From Rhodococcus sp. CH91 (GTDB lineage Bacteria > Actinomycetota > Actinomycetes > Mycobacteriales > Mycobacteriaceae), in NCBI RefSeq assembly GCF_022554085.1, contig NZ_JAKFYR010000001.1:682001-746000 (forward strand): a DNA stretch of 64,000 nt. Direction: 5' to 3'. This document shows positions 54,954 through 63,016 of this stretch, piece after piece. Below the pieces are notes generated by a model. That model searched no databases. It saw nothing but the letters and a program-made list of their open reading frames with translations, and had not been told where the DNA came from. A program made the position numbers and the translations under genes. Positions within the stretch are counted from its first letter, which is position 1. Every line of letters starts with the position of its first letter.

Positions 54954-55802
54954 ATGCCGCCCCGCAGACGCGCGGACCACCTGACGGAGGAACAACTCGG
55001 AGAGCTCGGTACCGCTCTCGCCGAGGGGCGCCGCGCGACCGTCTACCTCGTCGAAGGCATACCGAGTCTGGGGATCGACCCGGGAACGTCCGCGCGCGTG
55101 GTGTCGATCACCGGGAGCACCGTGACGGTGCGGCCGAAGGGTGTCGACGACGAGTTGCCCTTCGAAGCGGACGAATTGCGCGCGACGCGCGATCCTGCAG
55201 GAGCGAAGACCGTGCCCTCGAAGACCGCGCGCGGGCCCGCGAAGACCCCGCCGGTGAAGACTGCGCGCCAGGAGCCTTCGCCCCCGAAGGCTGTGCGCCC
55301 GGAGTCTTCGCCCCCGAAGGCCGTGCGCCCGGAGTCTTCGCCCCCGAAGGCCGCAACTCCGAAGACGCCTGCACCGAAGCCTGCTGCCCCCGCCCCCCGC
55401 GCCGAGGAGAAGACGCCCGTGAACCAGACCACCTCCCCTTCGTCCGATGCCTCCAGCCGGCCTTCGGCCGCGCCGGCGAAGCCGAAGGCCCCGGCCCGCA
55501 AGGCGAAGAAGGCTCCGTCCATCACCATCACCGTCACGATCGACCCCGAGAACGAGTGGACGGTCGGCGTCGCACACGGCACCCGCAAGGTCGGCAAGCC
55601 CACGCCGGTCGCCCCCGACGCCGTCGAACGGGCGGTGAAGGAACTCGGCGATCCGACGGCGAGCGAAGCCGTCGAATCGGTCATCGAGGAAGCACGCCGG
55701 GCGGCCGAGGAACGGGTCGCGCAACTCAGCCGCGAGCTCGAGGAGGCCCGGCTGGCTCTCGAGAGCTTGGGCGCAACCCGTAAATCCGGCGGAAACCTCT
55801 AG
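54954..55802 (+). CDS. Lys/Pro-rich protein with conserved N- and C-terminal parts (DUF6319-like)
   Basis: A 282-residue protein. The N-terminal 80 residues (LTEEQLGELGTALAEGRRATVYLVEGIPSLG is the family-like opening block) form a small conserved domain. The middle, about 85-185, is a basic Pro/Ala/Lys-rich low-complexity region resembling H1/HU tails. The C-terminus, 185-282, has a beta segment and a coiled-coil-like helix. ATG 54954 has GAAAGGA 6 nt upstream. DNA or RNA association is suggested by composition only. It is divergent from the cyclase gene. Confidence 0.72.
   Translation: MPPRRRADHLTEEQLGELGTALAEGRRATVYLVEGIPSLGIDPGTSARVVSITGSTVTVRPKGVDDELPFEADELRATRDPAGAKTVPSKTARGPAKTPPVKTARQEPSPPKAVRPESSPPKAVRPESSPPKAATPKTPAPKPAAPAPRAEEKTPVNQTTSPSSDASSRPSAAPAKPKAPARKAKKAPSITITVTIDPENEWTVGVAHGTRKVGKPTPVAPDAVERAVKELGDPTASEAVESVIEEARRAAEERVAQLSRELEEARLALESLGATRKSGGNL
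55261..55350 (+). repeat. Three in-frame 30-bp tandem repeats
   Basis: Units 55261-55290, 55291-55320 and 55321-55350 encode a VRPESSPPKA-type decapeptide. Units 2 and 3 differ at a single base, so the array is recent and probably variable in copy number between strains. Confidence 0.9.
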
Positions 55803-55850
55803 TACGCTCGGCTCGACGGCGGCCGGAAGCGGCAGTGCGGGAGGGGCACC

Positions 55851-56513
55851 ATGTTCAAGAAACTCGTCGTAGCAATCGCAAGCGTGGTGGCGCTGGCCGG
55901 CGCGGGTTCGGGGGTGGCCGTCGCGGCCCCGCCTGTGACTCTCGGCGGTGGTTCGGGCATCACTCTGGGCGACGGCACTCAGGACATCTTCGACTGCACG
56001 CTCACCACGATCGGTAACGATTCGGCCGGTCGGCTCGTCGGTCTCACCGCGGCGCACTGCGGTGGTCCCGGTATGACGGTGAAGGCCGAATACGATCTCG
56101 GTGCCGGGCCGGTGGGGCAGGTCGTCTCGGCCAACCAGATGCTCGACTACGCCGTCATCGTGTTCGACAGGAGCAAGGTGGTTCCGGTCGAACGGGTCGG
56201 CAATGTGACCATCACGGACCTCGGTGCTCCGGCGGGATTCCCGAACGTCGCCTGCAAGGAAGGGCGCACGACGGGTAATACCTGCGGAGTGGTGTGGGGC
56301 GACGTGCTCGGTTCCCAGGAGACGTGGACCCAGGTCTGTGTCGTCGAAGGCGACTCGGGTGCGCCGCTGGTGGTGGGCACGACACTCGTCGCGATGGTCA
56401 ACGCCTACCTGCTCGCGCCGTGCGTCGGGCCGGAGGTCGGAACGAATATCGACGTGATCATGGCCGACATCGATGCCCGTGGCGGGGCGGGCGCCGGCTT
56501 CCGCCCGATCTAG
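55851..56513 (+). CDS. Secreted chymotrypsin-like (S1 family) serine protease
   Basis: A 220-residue protein with an N-terminal signal peptide (cleavage near AVAA-PP at about 26). The catalytic triad is readable: His in LTAAHCGG, Asp in MLDYAVIVF and Ser in VEGDSGAPLV. Four or more cysteines may form disulphides. It is exported and may act in the cell wall. Small S1 proteases of this kind are common in mycobacteria and rhodococci. Confidence 0.85.
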   Translation: MFKKLVVAIASVVALAGAGSGVAVAAPPVTLGGGSGITLGDGTQDIFDCTLTTIGNDSAGRLVGLTAAHCGGPGMTVKAEYDLGAGPVGQVVSANQMLDYAVIVFDRSKVVPVERVGNVTITDLGAPAGFPNVACKEGRTTGNTCGVVWGDVLGSQETWTQVCVVEGDSGAPLVVGTTLVAMVNAYLLAPCVGPEVGTNIDVIMADIDARGGAGAGFRPI

Positions 56514-56565
56514 CGGCCCCGCCCGATCCTGCGACGACACGGCGGCGAGAGAGGTCACCCGTTCC

Positions 56566-58275
56566 TCACCCGCACACCGCGCCGTTCGATGCGGAACCGA
56601 CCAGCTTCGTGTACTTCGCCAGCACACCGCGGGTGTAGCGCGGCGGTAGTGGCTCCCATCCCTGCTGCCGCGCCGCCATCTCCTCGTCGTCGACCAGCAC
56701 GTCGAGCAGACCCTCCGAGACGTCGAGCCGGATCCGGTCGCCGTCGCGCACGAACGCGATGGGGCCGCCGTCGACGGCTTCCGGGGCCACGTGCCCCACA
56801 CACAGTCCGGTGGTGCCACCGGAGAACCGGCCGTCGGTGAGCAGCAGGACGTCCTTGCCGAGGCCGGCCCCTTTGATGGCACCGGTGATGGCGAGCATCT
56901 CGCGCATGCCCGGGCCGCCCTTGGGGCCCTCGTAGCGGATGACCACCACATCGCCCGGGGCGATCGTGCCGTCCTCGAGTGCATCCATCGCGGCCCGTTC
57001 ACGTTCGAAGACTCGCGCGGTGCCCTCGAAGACAGACTCGTCGAAGCCCGCCGACTTCACGACCGCCCCGCCGGGAGCGAGGCTGCCCCGCAGGATCGTG
57101 ATGCCCCCGGTCGGATGGATGGGATCGCTCAGGGCGCGCAGCACCTTGCCGTCGGGATCCGGGGGTGCGATGCCGGCCAGGTTCTCCGCCACGGTGCTGC
57201 CGGTGACGGTGAGGCAGTCGCCGTGCAGCAGACCCGCGTCGAGCAGCGCTTTCATGATGACGGGCACCCCGCCGATGTGGTCGACGTCCTTCATCACGTG
57301 CCTGCCGAACGGCTTGACGTCGGCGAGATGCGGGACGCGCGCGCCCACCCGCACGAAGTCGTCGAGCGTCAGATCCACCCGGGCCTCGTGGGCGATGGCG
57401 AGCAGATGAAGCACGGCATTCGTGGATCCACCGAACGCCATGACCACCGCGATGGCATTCTCGAACGCTTCCTTCGTCAGGATGTCCGACGCCGTGATGC
57501 CGCGGCGCAACAACTCGACCACGGCCTGTCCGCTGCGACGGGCGAAACCGTCGCGACGGCGGTCGGTCGCGGGAGGAGAGGCGCTTCCCGGCAGCGACAT
57601 GCCGAGCGCTTCGGCGGCGGCGGCCATCGTGTTCGCGGTGTACATGCCGCCGCAGGCGCCTTCTCCGGGGCAGATGGCGCGTTCGATCGCATCGAGATCG
57701 CTTCGGGGCATCAGGCCCCGCGCGCACGCGCCGACTGCTTCGAAGGCGTCGATGATCGTCACGTCGCGTTCGGTGCCGTCCGACAGTTTCGCGACGCCGG
57801 GAAGGATGGAACCGGCGTACAGGAACACCGACGCCAGGTCGAGCCGTGCCGCGGCCATGAGCATCCCGGGCAGGGACTTGTCGCATCCCGCGAGAAGTAC
57901 CGAACCGTCGAGACGCTCGGCCTGCATCACAGTCTCGACACTGTCGGCGATGACCTCACGGGACACGAGTGAGAAATGCATGCCTTCGTGCCCCATCGAG
58001 ATCCCGTCCGATACGGAGATGGTGCCGAATTCGAGCGGATAACCTCCCGCGGCGTGCACACCCTCCTTGACCGCTCTCGCGAGCCGGTCCAGCGGAAGAT
58101 TGCACGGGGTGATCTCGTTCCACGACGAGGCCACCCCGATCTGCGGCTTCTCCCAGTCGTCGTCGCCCATCCCCACCGCGCGCAGCATTCCGCGGGAGGC
58201 GGCCTTCTCCATGCCGTCGGTGACGTCGCGGCTGCGGGGTTTGATGTCGGGGCGCTCGTCGGATCGGTCCGTCAC
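56566..58275 (-). CDS. ilvD: Dihydroxy-acid dehydratase
   Basis: A 569-residue IlvD that dehydrates 2,3-dihydroxy acids in valine, leucine and isoleucine synthesis. The Fe-S ligands are in [17 protein letters not shown] and [16 protein letters not shown], and the catalytic Ser loop is [10 protein letters not shown]. Start GTG 58275 overlaps the stop of the upstream DinB-fold gene (GTGA). The frame is open further upstream but only as antisense-like noise. No other ilv genes are near. Confidence 0.93.
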   Translation of the reverse strand: MTDRSDERPDIKPRSRDVTDGMEKAASRGMLRAVGMGDDDWEKPQIGVASSWNEITPCNLPLDRLARAVKEGVHAAGGYPLEFGTISVSDGISMGHEGMHFSLVSREVIADSVETVMQAERLDGSVLLAGCDKSLPGMLMAAARLDLASVFLYAGSILPGVAKLSDGTERDVTIIDAFEAVGACARGLMPRSDLDAIERAICPGEGACGGMYTANTMAAAAEALGMSLPGSASPPATDRRRDGFARRSGQAVVELLRRGITASDILTKEAFENAIAVVMAFGGSTNAVLHLLAIAHEARVDLTLDDFVRVGARVPHLADVKPFGRHVMKDVDHIGGVPVIMKALLDAGLLHGDCLTVTGSTVAENLAGIAPPDPDGKVLRALSDPIHPTGGITILRGSLAPGGAVVKSAGFDESVFEGTARVFERERAAMDALEDGTIAPGDVVVIRYEGPKGGPGMREMLAITGAIKGAGLGKDVLLLTDGRFSGGTTGLCVGHVAPEAVDGGPIAFVRDGDRIRLDVSEGLLDVLVDDEEMAARQQGWEPLPPRYTRGVLAKYTKLVGSASNGAVCG

Positions 58276-58838
58276 GACGTCTTCCGGGGGTCGCGTCCGG
58301 TCAGCGCGAGGAGCCGGTCCTGAGGAGAGGCGTCGTCGGGTACCGGGACGGGATCGGCGAACAGGCCGCTCGACGCGAGCATGTCGCGCTGCGGTTCGAG
58401 TTCGGCGAGCACGGCGTCGACGAGGTCGCCGTCGAGGGTCTCGTCGGCGCCGACCGCCCGTGCCAGATCCCAGGTGTGCACGGCGATGTCCGCGACCTGC
58501 TGTTTGAGGTACTCGATGCACGGCACCTCACCGTAGGACAAGTGGACCTCCTGTGCGGGTGAGGCCATCGCCCATGCGGCGGTCGCCTGCTCGGCGAACC
58601 GCGCCCATTCCGCCGCGAGGTCGTCTCCGATCGGTTCGAGCGCGGCCTTCGCGTCGTCGAGGGAGCGGCCGGACAGCAGCGGTTGTATCCAGCGCTGCTC
58701 GTCGACCATGTGCCACACCAGATCGGTGACGTCCCATTCGGTGTCGGGGGTGGGCGCGTGCCAGTCGCGGATCTGCGCGACACGCTCGTCGAAGCCGTCG
58801 CGCGCGGTTCGTTGGAGGGAGAGCCAGTCGGTCGCCAT
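58272..58838 (-). CDS. DinB/mycothiol-dependent maleylpyruvate-isomerase-fold metal-binding protein
   Basis: A 188-residue four-helix protein of the TIGR03086/MDMPI type. Candidate metal-binding residues are the His in [12 protein letters not shown] and the His in [14 protein letters not shown], the usual family sites. Members use mycothiol or act as metal-dependent transferases; the actual reaction is unknown. ATG 58838; coupled to ilvD by overlap. Confidence 0.82.
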   Translation of the reverse strand: MATDWLSLQRTARDGFDERVAQIRDWHAPTPDTEWDVTDLVWHMVDEQRWIQPLLSGRSLDDAKAALEPIGDDLAAEWARFAEQATAAWAMASPAQEVHLSYGEVPCIEYLKQQVADIAVHTWDLARAVGADETLDGDLVDAVLAELEPQRDMLASSGLFADPVPVPDDASPQDRLLALTGRDPRKTS

Positions 58839-58952
58839 GGGCTTCAGCGTATGTTGCGCGATGCTCCGATCACGGCGATTTCAACTCCTGCGGTCACCTC
58901 CGGCATGCGGGACGATGGGTGGCCGCACCGCATCACCGTCGAGGAGAAGTAC

Positions 58953-59957
58953 ATGCCCGTTCCCGCCGTCGAACTCGCACCCGGTCTGGTCGTCAGTGCC
59001 CAGGGTTACGGAGCGATGTCCATCGCCCCTGCCTACGGCGAAGTGGACCTCGAGGAGGCACTCGCGACCCTGCACCACGCCGTGGACCTGGGCATCACCT
59101 TCATCGACACTGCCGATGTCTACGGCGAGGGCACCAGCGAGCGGATCGTCGGCACGCTGCTCGCCGAGCGGCGGGACGAGGTGCAGCTGGCGACGAAGTT
59201 CGGTCTCGTCGGCGCTGTCGGGGGCAAGGGCACCGCCAACCGCCGCACCGACGGGCATCCCGACTATGCGAAGCAGGCCCTCGAGAAGTCGCTCGCCCGC
59301 CTCGGTGTGGATCATGTGGATCTGTACTACCTGCACCGGGTCGATCCGGAAGTGTCCGTCGAGGACACGGTGGGGGCGCTCGCGGAGCTCGTGCAGGCCG
59401 GCAAGGTACGGCACATCGGACTGTCGGAGGCCACCGGAGACGAACTGCGCCGCGCGCACGCCGTGCATCCGATCGCGGCGATCCAGTCGGAATGGAGCAT
59501 CGTCTCGCGGGACGTCGAGCGGAACGTGGTGCCGACCGCTGCGGAACTCGGCATCGGCTTCGTGCCGTACTCGCCGGTGAGCCGTGGTCTGCTCACCGAC
59601 GCCTTCGATCCCGGGCGGATCGGGGAGAACGACCTGCGCAGGCGGTTCCCCCGTTTCGGCGCGGACACCCTGCCGACGAACCTCGACGTGCGGGAGGAAG
59701 CGCGGCTGATCGCGCAGGAAGCGGACGCGACGACTGCGCAGGTCGCGCTCGCATGGCTGGATGCGAAGGGCCGCGAGTTCGGTCTGCCCTCGGTGTCCAT
59801 CCCCGGCACGCGGTACGCGAGCCGTGTCACCGAGAACGCCGGTGCGCTCGACGTCGTCCTCACGGACGAGCAGCTCGCGCGGTTGGACCGTCTTGCGGAC
59901 AAGGTCGCCGGTCCTCGCGCAGCCGACCCGACGTGGGTGTCACTCGGACGCGAGTGA
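58953..59957 (+). CDS. Aldo/keto reductase
   Basis: A 334-residue NADPH-dependent AKR. The catalytic tetrad is present: Asp and Tyr in FIDTADVYGEG, Lys in LATKFG and His in YYLHRVDP. The NADPH-binding region SIPGTRYASRVTENAGA is at the C-terminus. ATG 58953 has GAGGAG 6 nt upstream. It reduces aldehydes or ketones; substrate unknown. Confidence 0.9.
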   Translation: MPVPAVELAPGLVVSAQGYGAMSIAPAYGEVDLEEALATLHHAVDLGITFIDTADVYGEGTSERIVGTLLAERRDEVQLATKFGLVGAVGGKGTANRRTDGHPDYAKQALEKSLARLGVDHVDLYYLHRVDPEVSVEDTVGALAELVQAGKVRHIGLSEATGDELRRAHAVHPIAAIQSEWSIVSRDVERNVVPTAAELGIGFVPYSPVSRGLLTDAFDPGRIGENDLRRRFPRFGADTLPTNLDVREEARLIAQEADATTAQVALAWLDAKGREFGLPSVSIPGTRYASRVTENAGALDVVLTDEQLARLDRLADKVAGPRAADPTWVSLGRE

Positions 59958-60006
59958 CACCGATTGATTAGCCAGGTAAAAGACCTCGGAGTATCGTCTC
60001 CTCCCC

Positions 60007-61281
60007 ATGAGGGCATGGCTGGTCTGGGGTGTCGGAGTATTCGCCTACATCGTCGCCGTCCTCCACCGGACGGCGTTCGGTGTGTCCGGACTGGCCGCGA
60101 CCGAACGATTCGACATCTCCCCGTCGGTCCTCTCCGGATTCGTCGTCCTCCAGCTCGTCGTCTACGCGGGGATGCAGATTCCGGCCGGCGTTCTGCTGGA
60201 CCGGTTCGGCTCACGTCGGATGATCGCTCTCGGCGCGGTAGTCCTCGCGATCGGTCAGGCGCTGCTCGCGACCACCGAATCACTGCCGGTCGCGTACCTC
60301 GCGCGCGTGCTGGTCGGAACCGGTGACGCTCTCACCTTCATCTCGGTGCTCCGGCTCGTGCCCGTCTGGTTCGCGCCGCGCCGGGTGCCCGTCGTGTCTC
60401 AGCTGACGGGCATCTTCGGTCAGCTCGGTCAGGTGCTGTCCGCGGTGCCGTTCGTCCTGCTGCTCACGGGTGCGGGCTGGACGGCCGCATACGGCAGCGC
60501 CGCGGCGCTGGGGCTGCTCGCGTGCGTTCTCGTGTTCGCGGTCGTGCGCGACACCCCGCCGGGCGAGGCGCGGGAGGCCACTGCGACGGGGTTCCGGGAA
60601 GTGATCGGCGGTCTCGGCACGGTGTGGCGCCGCCCCGGCACCAAGCTCGGCTTCTTCACCCACATGGGGACGCAGTTCTCGGTCACCACCTTCGCCTTGA
60701 TGTGGGGGGTGCCGTATCTGGTCTCCGCGCAAGGTCTCTCGCCCGCCGCAGCCGGCTCGATGCTGACCGTCTCCGTGGTCACGGCCATCTCGGCAGGACC
60801 GATTCTCGGTGTCCTCTCGGGGCGCTTTCCGCTCAGGCGATCGTGGCTCGTGCTGACGATCATCCTGGGCAGCGCCGTGACATGGTCGGTGGTGCTCGCT
60901 CTGCCCGGCCCCGCGCCGATCTGGCTGCTCGTGGCGCTGGTGATCGTCATCTCGGTGGGTGGCCCGGGGTCGATGATCGGCTTCGACTACGCCCGCACCT
61001 TCAACCCCGGGACCGCTCTCGGAACAGCCAACGGCATCGTGAACATCGGCGGTTTCCTCGCCACGCTCCTCGTCGTGCAGACGATGGGGATCGTGCTCGA
61101 TCGGCTCGGTGGCTACACCTTCGACGCGTTCCGGGTCGCATGGTTCGCGCAGTACCCGATCTGGGTCATCGCATTCGCGGGGATACTCGTGACCCGGAGC
61201 CGTGCCCGTCGCGACGCGGGAGTCGAAGCACGATCGCTGCGCGCGGTCGTGCTGGAGCGCTTCGGGCGCGAGGGGCGCTGA
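60007..61281 (+). CDS. MFS transporter (nitrate/nitrite or sugar-phosphate-like family)
   Basis: A 424-residue permease with 12 hydrophobic helices and the MFS motif GVLLDRFGSRRMIALGAV between helices 2 and 3. The N-terminus begins directly with a helix (WGVGVFAYIVAVLHRTAFGVSG). Substrate unknown. It lies 49 nt after the aldo/keto reductase and may be cotranscribed. Confidence 0.87.
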   Translation: MRAWLVWGVGVFAYIVAVLHRTAFGVSGLAATERFDISPSVLSGFVVLQLVVYAGMQIPAGVLLDRFGSRRMIALGAVVLAIGQALLATTESLPVAYLARVLVGTGDALTFISVLRLVPVWFAPRRVPVVSQLTGIFGQLGQVLSAVPFVLLLTGAGWTAAYGSAAALGLLACVLVFAVVRDTPPGEAREATATGFREVIGGLGTVWRRPGTKLGFFTHMGTQFSVTTFALMWGVPYLVSAQGLSPAAAGSMLTVSVVTAISAGPILGVLSGRFPLRRSWLVLTIILGSAVTWSVVLALPGPAPIWLLVALVIVISVGGPGSMIGFDYARTFNPGTALGTANGIVNIGGFLATLLVVQTMGIVLDRLGGYTFDAFRVAWFAQYPIWVIAFAGILVTRSRARRDAGVEARSLRAVVLERFGREGR

Positions 61282-61302
61282 CCACCGGACGGTATGGTGC
61301 TG

Positions 61303-61318
61303 CTTAACGAACGTTAAG
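61303..61318. promoter_or_regulatory. Palindromic operator CTTAACGAACGTTAAG
   Basis: A perfect inverted repeat (7-bp arms, AA centre) about 46 nt upstream of the crotonase start. Size and sequence fit TetR-family operators of lipid genes (TTAACGnnCGTTAA). Confidence 0.7.
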
Positions 61319-61363
61319 GACTGTCGGTCGCCGAGTGGTCGGCAGTGAACCCGCGGAGGCGAT

Positions 61364-62206
61364 GTGTCACAGGCAGGTACCGAGAACGATGTGCTGCTCG
61401 AGCGTCACGGTTCCATTGCCGTGATCCGACTGAATCGCTCCGAGCGTCTCAACGCGTTCACCGACGAGATCGGTGAACGGCTCATCGCTCTCTTCGACGA
61501 GACCGATGCGGACGACGACGTGCGGGCGGTCGTCCTCACCGGAACGGGGCGCGCCTTCTGTGCAGGCGCCGACCTCGCGGCCGGAGCCGAAACCTTCGTC
61601 CTCGGTGACGATCCCGGCTCCGGCACAACCCCACCGGACCTCGGGGGTCGCGTGACTCTGCGCATCTACCGATCGCTCAAGCCGGTGATCGCCGCGATCA
61701 ACGGTCCGGCCGCCGGTGTGGGCGTCACCATGACTCTTCCTGCCGATATCCGGATAGCTTCGGAAACAGCGAAATTCGGCTTCGTGTTCACTCGTCGAGG
61801 TCTGGTGCCGGAGGCCTGCTCCACCTGGTTCCTTCCTCGCCTCGTGGGCATCTCGACCGCTGTGGAATGGACAGTCGGTGGACGCATGGTGCCCGTCGCG
61901 GAAGCAGCGGAACGCGGCCTCGTCCGTGAAGTTGTACCCGCCGAACGTATACAGGAACGAGCCCTCGAGATCGCCCGGGAACTCGTGTCCGGAACGGCGC
62001 CGGTCTCGGTGGCACTGACCCGCCGGTTGATGTGGCGGATGCTCGGTGCCCCGGACCCGGAGATCGCGCACCGCGCCGAATCGATCGGTATCCACGTGCG
62101 GGGAGTCTCCGGCGATGTCCGCGAAGGAGTGGAGTCCTTCCTCGAGAAGCGTGCACCGGCGTTTCCCGACCGGATCTCGGATGGTCTGCCCGATCTGTTC
62201 GGCTGA
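61364..62206 (+). CDS. Crotonase family protein, isomerase-like
   Basis: A 280-residue crotonase that lacks both hydratase glutamates (VGVTMT and FGFVF at their positions) but has Glu in RRGLVPEACST, the delta3-delta2-enoyl-CoA isomerase position. The block FTRRGLVPEACSTWFLPRLV is nearly the same as in the gene at 2593, so they are paralogues. GTG 61364 has GGAGG 4-5 nt upstream. A palindromic operator precedes it. Confidence 0.82.
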   Translation: MSQAGTENDVLLERHGSIAVIRLNRSERLNAFTDEIGERLIALFDETDADDDVRAVVLTGTGRAFCAGADLAAGAETFVLGDDPGSGTTPPDLGGRVTLRIYRSLKPVIAAINGPAAGVGVTMTLPADIRIASETAKFGFVFTRRGLVPEACSTWFLPRLVGISTAVEWTVGGRMVPVAEAAERGLVREVVPAERIQERALEIARELVSGTAPVSVALTRRLMWRMLGAPDPEIAHRAESIGIHVRGVSGDVREGVESFLEKRAPAFPDRISDGLPDLFG

Positions 62207-62300
62207 TCGTGTACTGCGAACTCGCAGCTCGAGGATCCGGGAACCGGTTGTCTGCGCCGGGCTGGCAGACTCGAGTGCGAAGAGCATCGAGGAGGATCGA

Positions 62301-63002
62301 GTGACGACGACGGTGGGCGAACCCGAGCCGGGAGTGCCGGCACCGGACGTGCAGGCACCGCTGGTCGCGGTGGAACACCTGGCGCAGGATCTCCGGCGCG
62401 TCCTCATGGTCTACAAATTCGGCATCGACGAGATGATGACGAAGATCAACATCCTGCGCGAGGAGTTCACCTACGCTCGCGAATACAACCCGATCGAGCA
62501 CGTCAAGTCGCGATTGAAGAGCCCCGAGTCGATCCTCGCCAAGGCGGAACGCAAGGGTGCGCCGGCCTCACTCGACGGCATCCGCGAAACCGTTCGTGAC
62601 ATCGCAGGCATCCGCATCACGTGCAGTTTCACGTCGGACGTGTACCGGATCATGGACATGATCACCGGCCAGCGCGATGTGAAGGTGATCGAGATCGAGG
62701 ACTACATCGCCCGTCCGAAACCCAACGGATACAGCAGCCTGCACGTGATCGTGGAGATCCCGGTGTACATGTCCGACCGTGTCGAGCAGGTCTACGTCGA
62801 ACTGCAGATCCGGACGGTCGCGATGGATTTCTGGGCGAGTCTCGAGCACAAGATCTACTACAAGCACGATCGGGTCGTTCCGGACGACCTGCGTGAGGAA
62901 CTCCGATCGGCAGCGGAGACCGCACGTGATCTGGATGTGCGGATGGAGGCGCTGCACGACCGCGTCCACGGGGGCCGCACCCTCCGAACCATCCGGCCCT
63001 GA
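62301..63002 (+). CDS. Small alarmone synthetase (RelQ/YjbM-like GTP pyrophosphokinase)
   Basis: A 233-residue single-domain (p)ppGpp synthetase. The synthetase motifs are RLKSPESILAKAERKG, VRDIAGIRITCSF, RPKPNGYSSLHV and VELQIRTVAMDFWASLEHKI. No hydrolase, TGS or ACT domain is present, so it lacks the long-RelA/Spo regulatory parts. GTG 62301 has GAGGAGG 5 nt upstream. It would produce the alarmone under stress; the 95-nt gap from the crotonase leaves open whether they share a transcript. Confidence 0.9.
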   Translation: MTTTVGEPEPGVPAPDVQAPLVAVEHLAQDLRRVLMVYKFGIDEMMTKINILREEFTYAREYNPIEHVKSRLKSPESILAKAERKGAPASLDGIRETVRDIAGIRITCSFTSDVYRIMDMITGQRDVKVIEIEDYIARPKPNGYSSLHVIVEIPVYMSDRVEQVYVELQIRTVAMDFWASLEHKIYYKHDRVVPDDLREELRSAAETARDLDVRMEALHDRVHGGRTLRTIRP

Positions 63003-63016
63003 GTCCGGGTCGATGT

